Source: Okapia johnstoni
Taxonomy: Eukaryota > Chordata > Mammalia > Artiodactyla > Giraffidae
Direction of reading: 5' to 3'
Length of the DNA: 64,000 bases
Assembly (NCBI GenBank): GCA_024291935.2
Contig: CM044310.1
Location: forward strand, 116,508,213 to 116,572,212
The position numbers and the translations under genes were made by a program. Under the pieces are notes generated by a model that saw only the letters and a program-made list of their open reading frames with translations, was not told where the DNA came from and ran no database searches. This document shows positions 19,901 through 31,358 of this stretch, piece by piece; the stretch's first letter is position 1; each line of letters starts with the position of its first letter.

Positions 19901-22900
19901 ACCAGAGTGTGACTTCAGGCCCCAGAGGGCCGATGTCAACTCAAAGTCCCTCCTTCCTGACTGCATGACCTTGGGCAAGTGATTTCCTCTCTCTGAGAGT
20001 CAGTTTTCTTCATAAAGTGAGGACAAACAAAATAACTCACTGTACTCGCTTCTTGTGAGAATGAATTGCAGTTTTGTAGATAAAAAGCTTAGCACATCAT
20101 CAGCTTTCACTACAAGGTAGCTACCGTTAATTATTATTAATCAGTGGAGGTCTTCCTGCTGTGACTCCGCTGAGTTAGATCCCTCTATCTTAAAGCCCAG
20201 CCCACCAAGACCCCTCCTTCCCCAGGCGAAGAATTTCACGATGTGGAGGATGCGGAGACCTACAAGAAGATGCTGGCTCGGGACGAGCGGCGTTTCCGGG
20301 TGGCTGACCAGGATGGGGACTCAATGGCCACTCGGGAGGAACTGACAGCCTTCTTGCACCCTGAGGAGTTCCCTCACATGCGGGACATTGTGATTGCCGT
20401 GAGTGGGACCTGAGGAACCCGGCTTCCTATCTCCCTTCCCGGGACCTAGGCTTCTGACGCCAAGACTTGCCTCCCAGCACTTACCTTGGGGGCCCCAGTG
20501 CCCACCCTCCAGCCCCTAGTGTCTAATCTCTCCTAATCTGGCCTCTCCCTTTCTTTTCTTTCTTAAATATGTATTTATTTATTTGGCTGCACTGGGTCTT
20601 TGTTGCGGCATGTGGGATCTTTAGTTGTGTCCTGTGAACTCTTGGTTGCGGCATGTGGGATCCCATTCCCCAACCAGAGATTGAAGGCATGTCCCCTGCA
20701 TTGGGTGCATGGAATCTTGGCCACTGGGCCACCAGGGAAGTGTCCCTGCTCACATTTGGGATCCAAGCACCCAGCCTACCTTCAGAAAATCACCCCCCCA
20801 CAAGTGCCTGAGAGGAGCCCCCATCCAGGCTGAATCCCAGGAAAATTTAGACATGGAGTGTCCACTCTGAGGCCATTTATGCTTGCCCCTCATCTTCTAT
20901 TACTGTATGATTTTTTTTTTTTTTTGCCAACTCTATCAGTATTCTAGACTGACAGGATTTTTTTCTTTTCTCCCTTTTCTTTTTTTCCACTAGACTTTAA
21001 TTTCTAGAGCCATTTTAGGTTCAAAGCAAAGTTGAATGGAAAGTCCAGACATTTCCCCTGTCCCCCCGCCCATGCTAGGGGTAGTTAACTTCTTCCACCT
21101 GTTCCACCTGGTGGGGATTTCAGTATCTTTATTGCATTAAACATCTCAAAGGATATTGCTCAGAATATTTTTCAGTATTTATTTTTATGTATTAGGCTGT
21201 GCTGGGTCTTAGTTGTGGCGTGCAAACTCTTTTTTTAAATTAATTTATTATTTCTGTCTTTGGCTGTGCTGGGTCTTCATTGCTATGTAGACTTTTCTCT
21301 AGTTGCAGCGAGCAGGGCCTACTCTCTAGTTGTGGTGAGCAGGCTTCTCATTGTGCTGTCTTTTCTTCTTGTGGAGCATGGGTGTGTGGGCTTCAGTAGT
21401 TGGGGCGCTTGGGCTCAGTAGTTTCAGCTCCCAGGCTCCAGACAGACAGATTCTTTACCACTAAGCCACCAGGGAAACCCTCATGCAAACTCTTGGTTGT
21501 AGCATGCGGCATCTAGTTCCCCAACCTGGGATCGAACCTGGGTTCCCTGCACTGAGAGTGCACAGTCTTAGCCCCTCGACCACCAGGGAAGTCTCTATGG
21601 CTCAGAATATTATGCACAGCTCTTGAAGAGGAACTTACTAACCAAACTACTATTCTTTTGTCCTGTTTGACTGTTTCCCTTTGTTTCTGCATTTTCTCAG
21701 CCCCGATGCCTCTTTCTCCCCAGGAAACCCTGGAGGATCTGGACAGGAACAAAGATGGCTACGTGCAAGTGGAGGAGTACATCGGTGAGTGGGACCTGAT
21801 TCTCCCCCTGAGGACGCCTGTCCTCTCCACAGCCATGGGTAGCAGCTGATACATATCAGCCATTAGAGCAAAGACCCTCTGAAGTGGGGGATGCCTGAAT
21901 CCATTCACCCAAACACTCCCTGAGCATCAGCTGTGGGTCAGGCCTGGGGGACATTTACTGATAATGTATACTTGCTGGGTTCAGGCAAATTTTTTTTAAA
22001 TTATGTACTTATCTATTTATTTTTGGCTGTGCTGGGACTTCGTGGCTGTGTAGACTTTTCTCTAGTAGCAGAGAGTGTGGGGGCTACTCTCTAGTCGTGG
22101 TGTGCAAGCTTTTTATTGCGGTGGCTTCTCTTGTTATCGAGCACAGGCTGTAGGGTGTGGGGGCTTCAGTAGCTGCGGCACAAGGGCTCTAGAGCTCAGA
22201 CTCAGTAGTTGGGGTGCACAGGCTTAGTTTCCTTGGGGCATATGGGATCTTCCCAGATCGGGGATCAGACCTGTGACTCCTGCATTGGCAATCGGATGCT
22301 TTGCTACTGAGCCACCAGGGAAGCCCTCCAGCAAATCTTGATCAAACACCCTCTGTGTGCCAGGCCCAGGAAACATTTATTGACTTCCTTCTGTGTGCCA
22401 GACCAGAAAAGCATGTATCAAGAACCTACTGTGTGCCTCAGCTTCCTCATCTTGTAAATGGAGATAACAGAGCACCTAGCATGTAGGAGCTATGTATATA
22501 GTCAATCCAAAGGCCCATCAGTGGATGAATGGGTAAACAGGAGGGGACCCAGCCAGACCATGGAATATTGTTCAGCTGTAAAAGAGAATGAAGCACCCAC
22601 CCATATAACAAGTGTGGATCAACCTCGAGAACATCAGGCCAAGTGAAAGAAGCAGACATAAAAGGCCACATAGTACATGATCCCATTTATTTGAAATGTC
22701 TAGAGTAGGAAAATCCATAGCAATAGAAATCAGATAGTCGGTTGCCAGGGGGCCGGAGGGAGGGAGGAATAGTGAGTAACTGCTGAATGGATACAGGTGT
22801 CTTTTGGGGAAATGAAAATGTTCTGGAACTAGACGGAGGGGGCTACTGCACACTGAGAATGTGCTAAGTGTCGCTAATGGTGAATCTTATGTTGTGTGCT

Positions 22901-24456
22901 TTTTACCACAATTCAAAAAAAAAAAAAGAACCCCATGTAACTTCCAGTTACTATGGTCATCATTTCCCATAAGAAATGATAACTGGGACTTCTCTGGGGG
23001 TACAGTGGTTAGGACTGTGTGCTTTCACTGGCATAGCCACAGGTTCAGGTCATGGTTGGGGAACTAAGATCCTGCAAGCTGTGAGGTGTGGCAGGAAAAA
23101 AGAGAAGCCTGAGGGTTAACTGGGTAATTGTGTGCCCCGCACCTGCTCCATTATTTTTTTCCCCACCTGCTCCATCTTTGACAACATCTCTAAAACAGCT
23201 CCCGAATTCGGCCCCCGAGGAGAAGAAGGCATTCTGTCCTAATTATGGTGGCTTTGTGTCTGGTATAAAAAAAAGACTTGTCTGTTTGTAATGTCTTCCA
23301 GATCTATCTGTGGGCCCTTGGGGTGAAGTGTTTTGCAAACCTTTACAAATGATTGCCACAAATGAGGGGCCCCTAGAATCTTGAGGGATGTTCTGGATGT
23401 GGTGAGCTGTTCAAAGTGTAGCTTCAGAAGATCGTCTATAAAAATTTTCACTCATTCCTCCTTCCTATGAGCACCTACTGTGTGCCAGGCACTGCACATT
23501 CTTGTGTCTCTGGTGTATTAACCAAATAGATGGATGATTCAATCAATCAAATGACCAATCCATCAGTGAAGTCAGTGTCACGTGTAGCATAGGGATCACC
23601 TGGAGAAGGAAATGGCAACCCACTCCAGTATTCTTGCCTAGAGAACCCCATGGACAGAGGAGCCTGGTGGGCTACAGTCCATGGGGTGGCAAAGAGTCAG
23701 ATACGACTGCAGCAACTTAGCATGCATGCATAAGGGATCACCTGTAAATCAGGTTTGTTCCTAATCGGATTTAAACAGAAGAGGAAATGGAGGCAAAGGA
23801 CAGTGAAAGGCCCTGGATCTGGAAATGTCAGAACCAGGCTGGGAGGTCCCGGGAACCTGATGTCACCCTCTCTCGCCCCCACTTCCAATCCCAGCTGATT
23901 TGTACACGGCGGAGCCCGGGGAGGAGGAGCCGGCCTGGGTGCAGACCGAGCGGGAGCAGTTCCGGGACTTCCGGGATCTGAACAAGGACGGGAAGCTGGA
24001 CGGAAGTGAGGTGGGCCACTGGGTGCTGCCCCCCGCCCAGGACCAGCCCCTGGTGGAGGCCAACCACTTACTGCACGAGAGCGACACGGACAAGGTGCGC
24101 GGCCGGGGGCGGCTGGCGGGCGGGCGGGTGCTGTGGGGTGCGCAGAAATGACCAAGACGCGGGCCTGGGGCTTTGGGGTTCTTGTTTGCAGAAAGGAAGA
24201 GGGACAGAGTGTTTGAGATGGGGAGGGAGAAGGGAGGAGACAGGGACTCAGAGGGAGGGCGATGGAGATCTGGAGGCCATCCTTAGTTTCAGGGAGGAGC
24301 CTCCCAGATGAGGTCCACTGTCAGCTGCCTGACCTCTGACCCCCTCAGGACGGGCGTCTGAGCAAGGCTGAGATCCTGGGCAACTGGAACATGTTCGTGG
24401 GCAGCCAGGCCACCAACTACGGCGAGGACCTGACACGGCACCACGATGAGCTCTGA
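16973..24456 (+). CDS. RCN3: RCN3, reticulocalbin-3
   Basis: ER-lumen calcium-binding chaperone of the CREC family, linked by published work to secretory-protein and collagen maturation. Coding exons: 16973-17214, 19011-19213, 20226-20398, 21724-21784, 23895-24094, 24349-24456. This gives 328 aa, the same as human. The start is the first of two adjacent Met codons (MMW), before a Leu-rich signal peptide ending near GAQG at residues 16-19. Canonical EF-hand loops are [36 protein letters not shown] and [24 protein letters not shown] has Ser instead of Gly at position 6. The first loop (about residues 88-101, [14 protein letters not shown]) is degenerate, with Ala at the first ligand position. 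The protein ends in HDEL, the ER-retrieval signal. The coding exon starts after a cag acceptor at 16966. The transcription unit starts about 350 bp after FCGRT ends. Confidence 0.98.
17215..19010 (+). other. RCN3: RCN3 intron following the signal-peptide exon
   Basis: A 1.8 kb intron. A MIR-like SINE lies at about 17740-17990, with the typical central core (cattttacagagggggaaac). Its 3' half is GC-rich (18400-18900). I see no coding exon in it. Confidence 0.8.
17740..17990 (+). mobile_element. MIR SINE
   Basis: Near full-length ancient MIR: ttactacaatgcccagcact, the cattttacagagg core, gacttgcccacagtcacacg, and gcaggatttgaacc. Confidence 0.8.
21170..21595 (-). mobile_element. Nested CHR-type SINEs in RCN3 intron 4
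   Basis: An outer reverse copy (ggctgtgctgggtcttagtt ... cgaccaccagggaagtc) is split by an inner reverse copy (about 21231-21483). The inner copy is flanked by a direct repeat, tgcaaactctt, at 21221-21231 and 21484-21494. Confidence 0.85.
21995..22325 (-). mobile_element. CHR-type SINE, near full length
   Basis: Reverse copy: ggctgtgctgggacttcgtg, then ggggctactctctagtcgtg, ending gctactgagccaccagggaa. Confidence 0.88.
22500..22918 (+). mobile_element. L1 LINE 3' fragment
   Basis: Typical L1 tail: ggcccatcagtggatgaatg, catggaatattgttcagctg, ggttgccagggggccggagg, and an A-rich end. Confidence 0.85.
22985..23100 (+). mobile_element. CHR-type SINE
   Basis: Starts ggacttctctgggggtacag, with a decayed tRNA-like B box and ggggaactaagatcctgcaa. 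Confidence 0.8.
23595..23730 (+). mobile_element. Bov-A SINE unit
   Basis: ggagaaggaaatggcaaccc through gtccatggggtggcaaagag to a gcaacttagcatgcatgc end. Confidence 0.88.
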
Positions 24457-24889
24457 GCCCCTGTGGGCCCACTGTCGCCTTGTCACCCCACGGGCTGACC
24501 TGGGGCACCCCCGTGCCCAGGCACCCACCTGTCCAGCCCTGCAGGAGGCGAACACCGACCTTCCTTGGCGTCTCCCTGCCCCTGGGTGCTCCACAGACTC
24601 ACCACCGGGTCAACTTCTCTCCCTGAGACACTGCAGCCCCTCCTAGCTCCCAAAAGGGGGTCACAGGCCCAAATGATGAAAGACGAGGCACCACCCCTTT
24701 CTCACTGGCAGAGTCTCCCAGCCCAGACCAAGGCTGCCTCGACATCAAGCTCAGCCTCCAAAGGCCTCCACTTACCCCCCCAGCTCCAAATCTGAGCCTC
24801 GCCCCAGACAGTGGAGAAACATACCCCCAGGTGCCCTGAACTCGCCCCTAGCACCTGCCCAAAGGATGTCTCTTCTCTGCCAGGGAGGC

Positions 24890-24895
24890 AATAAA
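24890..24895 (+). terminator. RCN3: RCN3 poly(A) signal
   Basis: AATAAA 434 bases after the RCN3 stop codon, followed by a GT-rich stretch (tgtgtgtctctct). Cleavage is expected near 24915. Confidence 0.85.
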
Positions 24896-25117
24896 ATCCA
24901 GTGCTGGGGCCTCACCTGTGTGTCTCTCTGAAGCGGGGACAGAGGCCTCGGGGGCTGTGACTGGGAGAGGAACGTGTTGGGAGTTGGGGGACTGCTGTGG
25001 GCTGAAGGAGGGGACTAGGCACTTGAAGAGGGGGCTCTAGGGGTTGGGCAGGGTTTGAGATTGCTCCTTAAATTATACATAATGACCCATCTCAGGGAAC
25101 CCTGCCTCCCAGGTGGT

Positions 25118-25630
25118 TTGTTCGGTTTGTTCGGTCGCTCAGGCGACTCTTTGCCACCCCATGGACTACAGCATGCCAGGCTTCCTTGTCCATCACCAAC
25201 TCCTGGAGCTTGCTGAAACTCATGTCTGTTGAGTTGATGATGCCATCCAACCATCTCATCCTCTGTCACCTCCTTCTCCTGCCCTCAATCTTTCCCAGCA
25301 TCTTTTCTAATGAGTCGGCTCTTTGCATCAGTGGCCGAAGTATTGGAGTTTCAGCATCAGTCCTTCCAATGAATAAGATTCATTTCCTTTAGGACTGACT
25401 AGTTTAATCTCTTTGCAGTCCAAGCGACTCTCAAGAGTCTTCTCCAGCACCACATTTTGAAAGCATCAGTTCTTCAGTGCTCAACCTTCTTTATGGCTCA
25501 CTCTCACATCCATACATGACTACTGGAAAAACCATAGCTTTGACTAGACGGACTTTTGTCAGCAGAGGGATGTCCCTGCTTTTTAATATGCTGGCTAGGG
25601 TTGTCATAGCCTCCCAGATACTAAGCATTA
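25118..25630 (-). mobile_element. BovB-derived LINE tail / ART2A-like SINE
   Basis: Antisense copy of the ruminant BovB (RTE) reverse-transcriptase C-terminal region. Marks are ctcatcctctgtcacctcct, gactctcaagagtcttctcc and tccatacatgactactggaa. Broken reading frame. Confidence 0.85.
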
Positions 25631-25639
25631 AGCCAAAAT

Positions 25640-25985
25640 ACGTGTTTAACTCACACGAAACCTCCTGACTAGGCTCACCTGTGAATGATTGTGGGAAGGA
25701 AGAAATGAATACATCCCCTCCAGGCTCTGACCCAGAACCAGGACTTGCTCTCTCCCCTTTTAGTATAAAAGAAGCCTGAATTCTAACTCGGAGAGAATGG
25801 TTCTTTGAGACACTAGTCTACCACCTTCTTGGTCTGCTGACTTTGTGAATAAAGTCACTATTCTTTGCCCTGACAACTCATCTTTGGATTTATTGACCTG
25901 TTGTGGGGGGAGCAGTACCAATTTTGGTAAAGCCAACTGGGAGCCTCCTTGCTCCTGGCCAACCCGCCCCTGTTAGGGAATTTTG
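25640..25985 (+). mobile_element. LTR-like element
   Basis: TATA-like tataaaag at 25764-25771, then an aataaag poly(A) signal at 25848-25854 followed by T-rich sequence. This is the R-U5 arrangement of a retroviral LTR. No viral genes are seen. Confidence 0.6.
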
Positions 25986-27399
25986 GGGTAAAGCCCTAGC
26001 AGCTCCAGGACCACTTGTCCTGAGGATCTTCCCTTGAGAATTCCCCAAAGCAGCACCAGCGGCCCCATAGCTTGGCAGTTGGAGTAAGAAACTGATATGT
26101 GGGAGCTGAGTTCCATACAGCAGGGTAAGTCATTTCCAGAGGAAACTTTTTTCTCCAGTCGGGGCTTTTTTTCTCCAGAATAAGCCAATTTGTTTTGTAT
26201 TGAAGTGGGGTACCCTGTTGGAGAGGGGAAATGATTCCTGGACTTTTCCCTGAATTGTGAAGAGGTTTGTTTGTTTCCTTGGATGCAGGTGTTTGTGTGT
26301 GCCGTGTATGTTTTATTTTTCTCATACTTCTGTCTTTGAAAATTGAGGAATGTTCTGACTATCCGTAAAGAAAACCCTCTGGGGCACATTTTGGGTAGAT
26401 GATCTGATTACAGCTACGAACCCATGACTGAGGGGCAGATAATACTTAACGGGTAACAATGTGTGGCCACAGTACCTGTTAGGGTCTCCACGAGAGGGTC
26501 AGGGAGGGGTTATCTGGGACTCTGTGCCCCGTGTACTCTCACCTTTGCTGTGTTAATTCCACTGTCTGCAGTCTCCTGGGTCATTGGTCTGGACACAGCA
26601 GCTCCCCAAGGAGTCACATTGCACAGGGGTTGAGTTGATGGTTCTTGTGATAAGTAAAACCTCGAGGCCAAACTTGAGGATTTATTTAGAGCTTTGCTTG
26701 TTGTCTGGGGTTTTTAATTTCATCTTGCTTTGGTACCATTTCTTTATTTACAGACTGATGTCAAATGGAGGAAAGGAACACAGACATAGATACACATATA
26801 CAGACAAATATACAGACACACATGCTGATAGACACACACACAAACACCTGTCTATCCCTGTCCCAAACTGGGACATGCCCGGGGAGAAGAGAAAGGTTTT
26901 ACTTGGTTCCTAAAATCACTGAAGGCCTTATCCCAGAATGCAGCCCACTGGATGGATGCCAAGGCCAAAAGGCATCTTTCAATGGTTAGAGATGCTCAGA
27001 TGCTATGTATGGTTTTACGTGGGTCTTTGAATGGCTCTGTAGCTATTCTGTGGTGAAGCAAGGAAGAATTATGAAATTATCTAGGTGCGAGCATTTGTGT
27101 ATTACATCAGGGTGAGAAAAAGACAGTTGTCACTTAATGGTAATAGAAACCCAAGAGAATATCTATCACACAGGAAGAAAAGGGAGCGAGCTGATACAGA
27201 GTTGACGCAAAGTCAGCCTGTCCACTGAAGATCAACACATAGGCTTTACTCAAATGCCTTAAGCTGTGGGACATTTCAGATACCAGCTAGTTCCTGTGGA
27301 CACTTTTTTTCAGGATGAGTGGAGGCATAACCCACCCAGACAGAAAAAGCCTCTGAAGTGGTGAAAACCCTCCTTAAAGAAATTATTCCCCAGTTAAGA
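25986..27399. other. Intergenic, unclassified
   Basis: AT-rich sequence between an LTR and a BovB copy, with an imperfect (AC)n stretch at about 26780-26845. It may hold retroviral internal remnants, but no conserved protein is recognisable. Confidence 0.4.
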
Positions 27400-27992
27400 T
27401 TACCTTACAGCCTTCAATTTTCTTGGGCTCCAAAATCACTGTGGATATTGACTGTAGCCATGAAATTAAAAGATGCTTGCACTTTGGGAAAAAAACTATG
27501 ACAAACCTAGATAGCATATTAAAAATCAAAGACATCACTTTGCCAACAAAGGTTCATATAATCAAAGCTATGTTTTTTCTGGTAGTCATGTATGGAGAGT
27601 TAGAATATAAAGAAGGCTGAGAGCTGAAGAACTGATGCTTTCGAATTGCGGTGCTGGAGAAGCCTCTTGAGAGCCCCTTGGATTGCAAGGAGATCAAACC
27701 AGTCCAACCTAAAGGAAATCAGTCCTGAATATTCATTGGAAGAACTGATGCTGAAGCTGAAGCTCCAGTGCTTTGGTCACCTGATGCGAAGAGCCTACTC
27801 ATTAGAAAAGACCCTGATATTGGGAAAGATTGAGGGCAGGAGAAGGAGGTGATAGAGGATGAGATGGTTGGATGGCATCACTGACTCAATGAACATGAGC
27901 TTGAGCAAACTCTGGGAGATAGTGAAGGACAGGGAAGCCTGGCGTGCCGCAGTCCACGGGGTTGCAAAGAGTTAGACACGATTTAGCAACTG
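27400..27992 (+). mobile_element. BovB LINE 3' end, sense
   Basis: Sense copy of the BovB reverse-transcriptase end. Frames give RSNQSNLKEISPEYSLEELM and LKLQCFGHLMRRAYSLEKTL, followed by a Bov-A-like end (gggttgcaaagagttagaca). Interrupted by stop codons. Confidence 0.88.
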
Positions 27993-28189
27993 AACAACAA
28001 CTTCCTTCAAAGGGACAGTGTGCTTGCTTTTGTCTCCAGTATAACCAAACAGATATCTAAAGGATTGCAAATTAATTGGAAAGTATATTCCTCCTGGAGA
28101 CTACAATTAACAGGAAAAACAGAAAATGTTAAAGAGGAGCATTAGTAAAATATGTCATGAGACTAATTTAACTTTGGGTAAGGCCTACG

Positions 28190-28262
28190 GAGGACCCTGG
28201 TAGGCTACAGTCCATGGGGTCACAAAGAGACACGACTGAGAGACTTCACTTTCACTTTCACT
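28190..28262 (+). mobile_element. Bov-A fragment
   Basis: Short 3' piece: ggaccctggtaggctacagt ending in cttcactttcactttcac. Confidence 0.8.
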
Positions 28263-28416
28263 TAAGGCCTAGACAGTAATTGTTTTGTCTTACCCAGAGT
28301 TTATAATTGTTATCTGTGGGAGGGTTGGAATTTTTTTTCCCAAGCGAGGCTCAAAGCTTTTAATTATAACATACTTCCCCCTAGTGGCGGAAGGTGGAGA
28401 CTCTGTTTAGGAAGTT

Positions 28417-28925
28417 CAGTTCAGTTCAGTTGCTCGGTTGCGTCCCACCCTTTGCCACCCCATGGATTGCAGAATGCCAGGCTTCCCTGTCCATCACCAA
28501 CTCTCGGAGCTTGCTCAAGATCATGTCCATGGAGTCGGTGATGCCATACAACCATCTCATCCTCTGTCATCCCCTTCTCCTCCTGCCTTCAATCTTTCCC
28601 AGCATCTGGGTCTTTTCTAATGAGTCAACTCTTTGCACCAGGTGGCCAAAGTATTGAAGCTTCAGCATCAGTCCTTCCAATGAATATTCAGGACTGATTT
28701 CCTTTAGGATGGACTGATTGGATCTCCTTGCAGTCCAAGGGACTCTCAAGAGTCTTCTCCAACACCACAGTTGAAAAGCATCAATTCTTCAGTGCTCAGC
28801 TTACTTTATGGTCCAACTTTCACATCCATACGTGACTACTGGGAAAACCATAGCTTTGACTGGATAGACCTTTGTCGGCAAAGTAATGTCTCTGGTTTTT
28901 AATATGCTGTCTAGGTTGGTCATCC
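28417..28925 (-). mobile_element. BovB-derived LINE tail / ART2A-like SINE
   Basis: Antisense copy. The minus-strand frame reads [20 protein letters not shown]. Starts with the typical gttcagttcagttcagttgc. Confidence 0.9.
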
Positions 28926-29420
28926 CTTCTTCTGTCTGAGTAATATTTCACCGCATGGATTCAGCCCATTTTGTTTACCCACTCGTCAGCTGATGGACAT
29001 TCAGGGTTGTTTCTACTTTGGGGTTATTAGAGGATTAGTGCTGCTAGAATGATTCACATCGAAGTTTCTGCATGAACATTGTGTTTTCAATTTTCTTGGG
29101 TCTATGCGTAAGAGTGGAATTGCTATGCTCATTTTTAAAGGGATATGAAAATCTACTCTCATGATATCCCCTTTCTTTTGCATTTAAAAATTTTCATCCA
29201 GATAAAGTCCACTGTTTTGATGTATAGGTCCATGAGTTGTGACAAATCATAGTCATCCAACCACAATTAAGATACAGAATAGATCCATCGTGCCTCCCTA
29301 AATTCTTATTATACCCTCCTTGCAGTCAATTCTTCCCCCTCCTCTAGACACCAACAATTTGCTCTGTCTGTAGTTTCCCCTTTCTAGAAAAGTCTCCCCA
29401 TTAAAAAATTTCAATCAGTA
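28926..29420 (-). mobile_element. L1 LINE fragment, antisense
   Basis: Antisense L1 tail signature: attcagcccattttgtttac, tcagctgatggacattcagg and gtgctgctagaatgattcac. Its end is indistinct. Confidence 0.65.
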
Positions 29421-30922
29421 ATTATAGTTGTCCTAAAATGTAGTCTGTGGGCTAGCTGATGCTGGAGGTCAAGATAAGCACCCCCATGGCCATTTCTTGG
29501 TCTAAACTGTAGACCAGCATCTAGAGAACCTGTGCTGAGAAAAGACAAAATTTGTCTCCACTTCCCGTCCCTCCCTTCAGCTTCTGCTGTGGTCTGACTC
29601 TTGCTTCCTCTCCTTGTTACATTTGAAATCTTAAAGGAAACCTATCTCTTAGAGCGAGGACCTTGACTTGCATCCCACCCCTCCCAGGAAAGGGTGTCTC
29701 AAAGGGCCTGTGAATTAAGGAGTGGGGTTTAGGCTCCTTGTGGAAATCTGGGATTTCCAAGTTGCACCTTTAAGTCTTTATTTGGGGTGGCAAGTGGCCT
29801 GTACCACACATAAACAGGATTGGAGTCCTTGGGTGGGTGGGGTCCCAAGAGAATAGACTGGGTGGTTAAAGGCTCTTGGGAAAGGGGACAGGAATTGGGG
29901 GTCGGGGTGGGAGTTTGCTACAGTGGAGAGGTGTGTGGGTGGCAGTGTATAAAGCCTAAGGGAGGAAGGGTAAAATGATACGGGGAAAGGGTAGGACTGA
30001 ATGAGGGGGTCCAGAGGTGGCTGATCTCTGGGGGAACCTGGGTTCAGCTCTGGTCTTGAGCAGTGTGACTTTGGGCAAGCTTTCTCAGCCTCACTGAACT
30101 ATTCTGCAAAATGGGTACAAGCATTCTTCTCCCAAGATTGTGGCCAGGACTCGCACACACTGTAGACTGACAGGCTCAGAAGGCAAGGGCACCTTGAGTG
30201 TCAGAAGCACCTGAGCTAGTTTCTGGAGACTGGGATCCCAAGAGCAGGGCATGAAGGTTCTAGAAATGTCTGAGGGAGGAAATGCTGGGTTTGGGGGGCT
30301 CCCCAGAGTGCAAGCAAGGATGACCCACCCTCCTGCTGATAACACTTTTCCCTGCAGCCAGATGCACCCACTGGTCCTACATCAGACATGAGCTTTCCCA
30401 GCACTCAAGGACACTTAAGAATCTCGTCTGGGCTTTAGATGACAAGACCGTTTTCCAAAATGAAAGGGCAGAGACTGTTCAATGAACAGAACAGTATGTG
30501 CATGGAAATCTCACTTTGGTTGAAAAAACTCCTGTGAGAAAGACCTGGCAGAGGAAGACCTGGAAGGACAGAACCCAGGGATCGGTCTGAGGGGCAGGAC
30601 TTTCAGTCTTTATTTTTACACTCTGCCATATTTTACAACTTTTAGCCCTGGATCTCCACATTGCACAGTCTGTTTTTCTGACTCAATGGTTATAATAAAC
30701 ATAGCTTGAAAGGGTCCCCCTGCCCTCCCAGTCGAGTCCGAGCTCCAGGCAGGTCCACCAGGCCTGGTTGCTCTGACCTCCTCCCACGCTTCACACCCAC
30801 CGAGTACACCGCTGCCTCCGGGCTTCTGCACTTGCGGTTTCCCCTTCCTCTCCACCCTCCAGCCTTCAGGTGGCGGGGGATGGGGTGTTCCTCACCGCCT
30901 TCTCTAGATTGGGTGCCTAACT

Positions 30923-30969
<47 letters not shown>

Positions 30970-31300
30970 AGCACTTTATTTCCTTTGGGTGTCTTATTAC
31001 ACTTTGCAATGGGAGACACGTGCCGCTGAAGCTCCCAGGCTTCAAATTTGGTTTAACTCAAAAGGAACGCGCGGGGATTTCCATTAAGCCCATTTAGGTG
31101 GCGCCCTCCGGTGGTCGCCGCTCACATTCCGACTTGCGGCCACTCAACCCACTTACAGCTGTGCGTTTGCATTCCATTCAGACTTCATTCACTCTTAACG
31201 TGAGATCACACCAAACATTCCTAGCCCAGGCTTTCAAAGCGCAGTCATTCTGAAGCGCACGCCATTCCCGGGCTCCTGGGCTCCTGGGCTCCTGTGCGGT
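29421..31300. other. RCN3/NOSIP convergent intergenic sequence
   Basis: Mostly unique-looking sequence with a MIR trace near 30045-30115. A composite (CT)n(CA)n microsatellite lies at 30922-30970, and a CTCF-like site at 31099-31115. No gene is recognised. Confidence 0.55.
30922..30970. repeat. (CT)n(CA)n microsatellite
   Basis: About twelve CT units followed by about twelve CA units. Confidence 0.95.
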
Positions 31301-31339
31301 GAATGAAGGCGTTACACGGTCAGTCGCATCCAAGCCTCG

Positions 31340-31345
31340 TTTATT
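31340..31345 (-). terminator. NOSIP: NOSIP poly(A) signal
   Basis: TTTATT on the plus strand, that is AATAAA on the minus strand. It lies only 13 bases after the NOSIP stop codon and implies a 3' UTR of about 35-45 nt. Confidence 0.75.
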
Positions 31346-31358
31346 TGGTTTCCCACGC

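Larger units (their letters stand above)
19214..23894 (+). other. RCN3: RCN3 introns around the central exons, repeat-rich
   Basis: Between the small RCN3 exons lie a MIR-like trace near 19955-20140 and CHR-type SINEs at 20565-20745 (-), 21170-21595 (-, nested), 21995-22325 (-) and 22985-23100 (+). An L1 3' fragment is at about 22500-22918 (+), and a Bov-A unit at 23595-23730 (+). Exons 20226-20398 and 21724-21784 interrupt this stretch. Confidence 0.75.
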
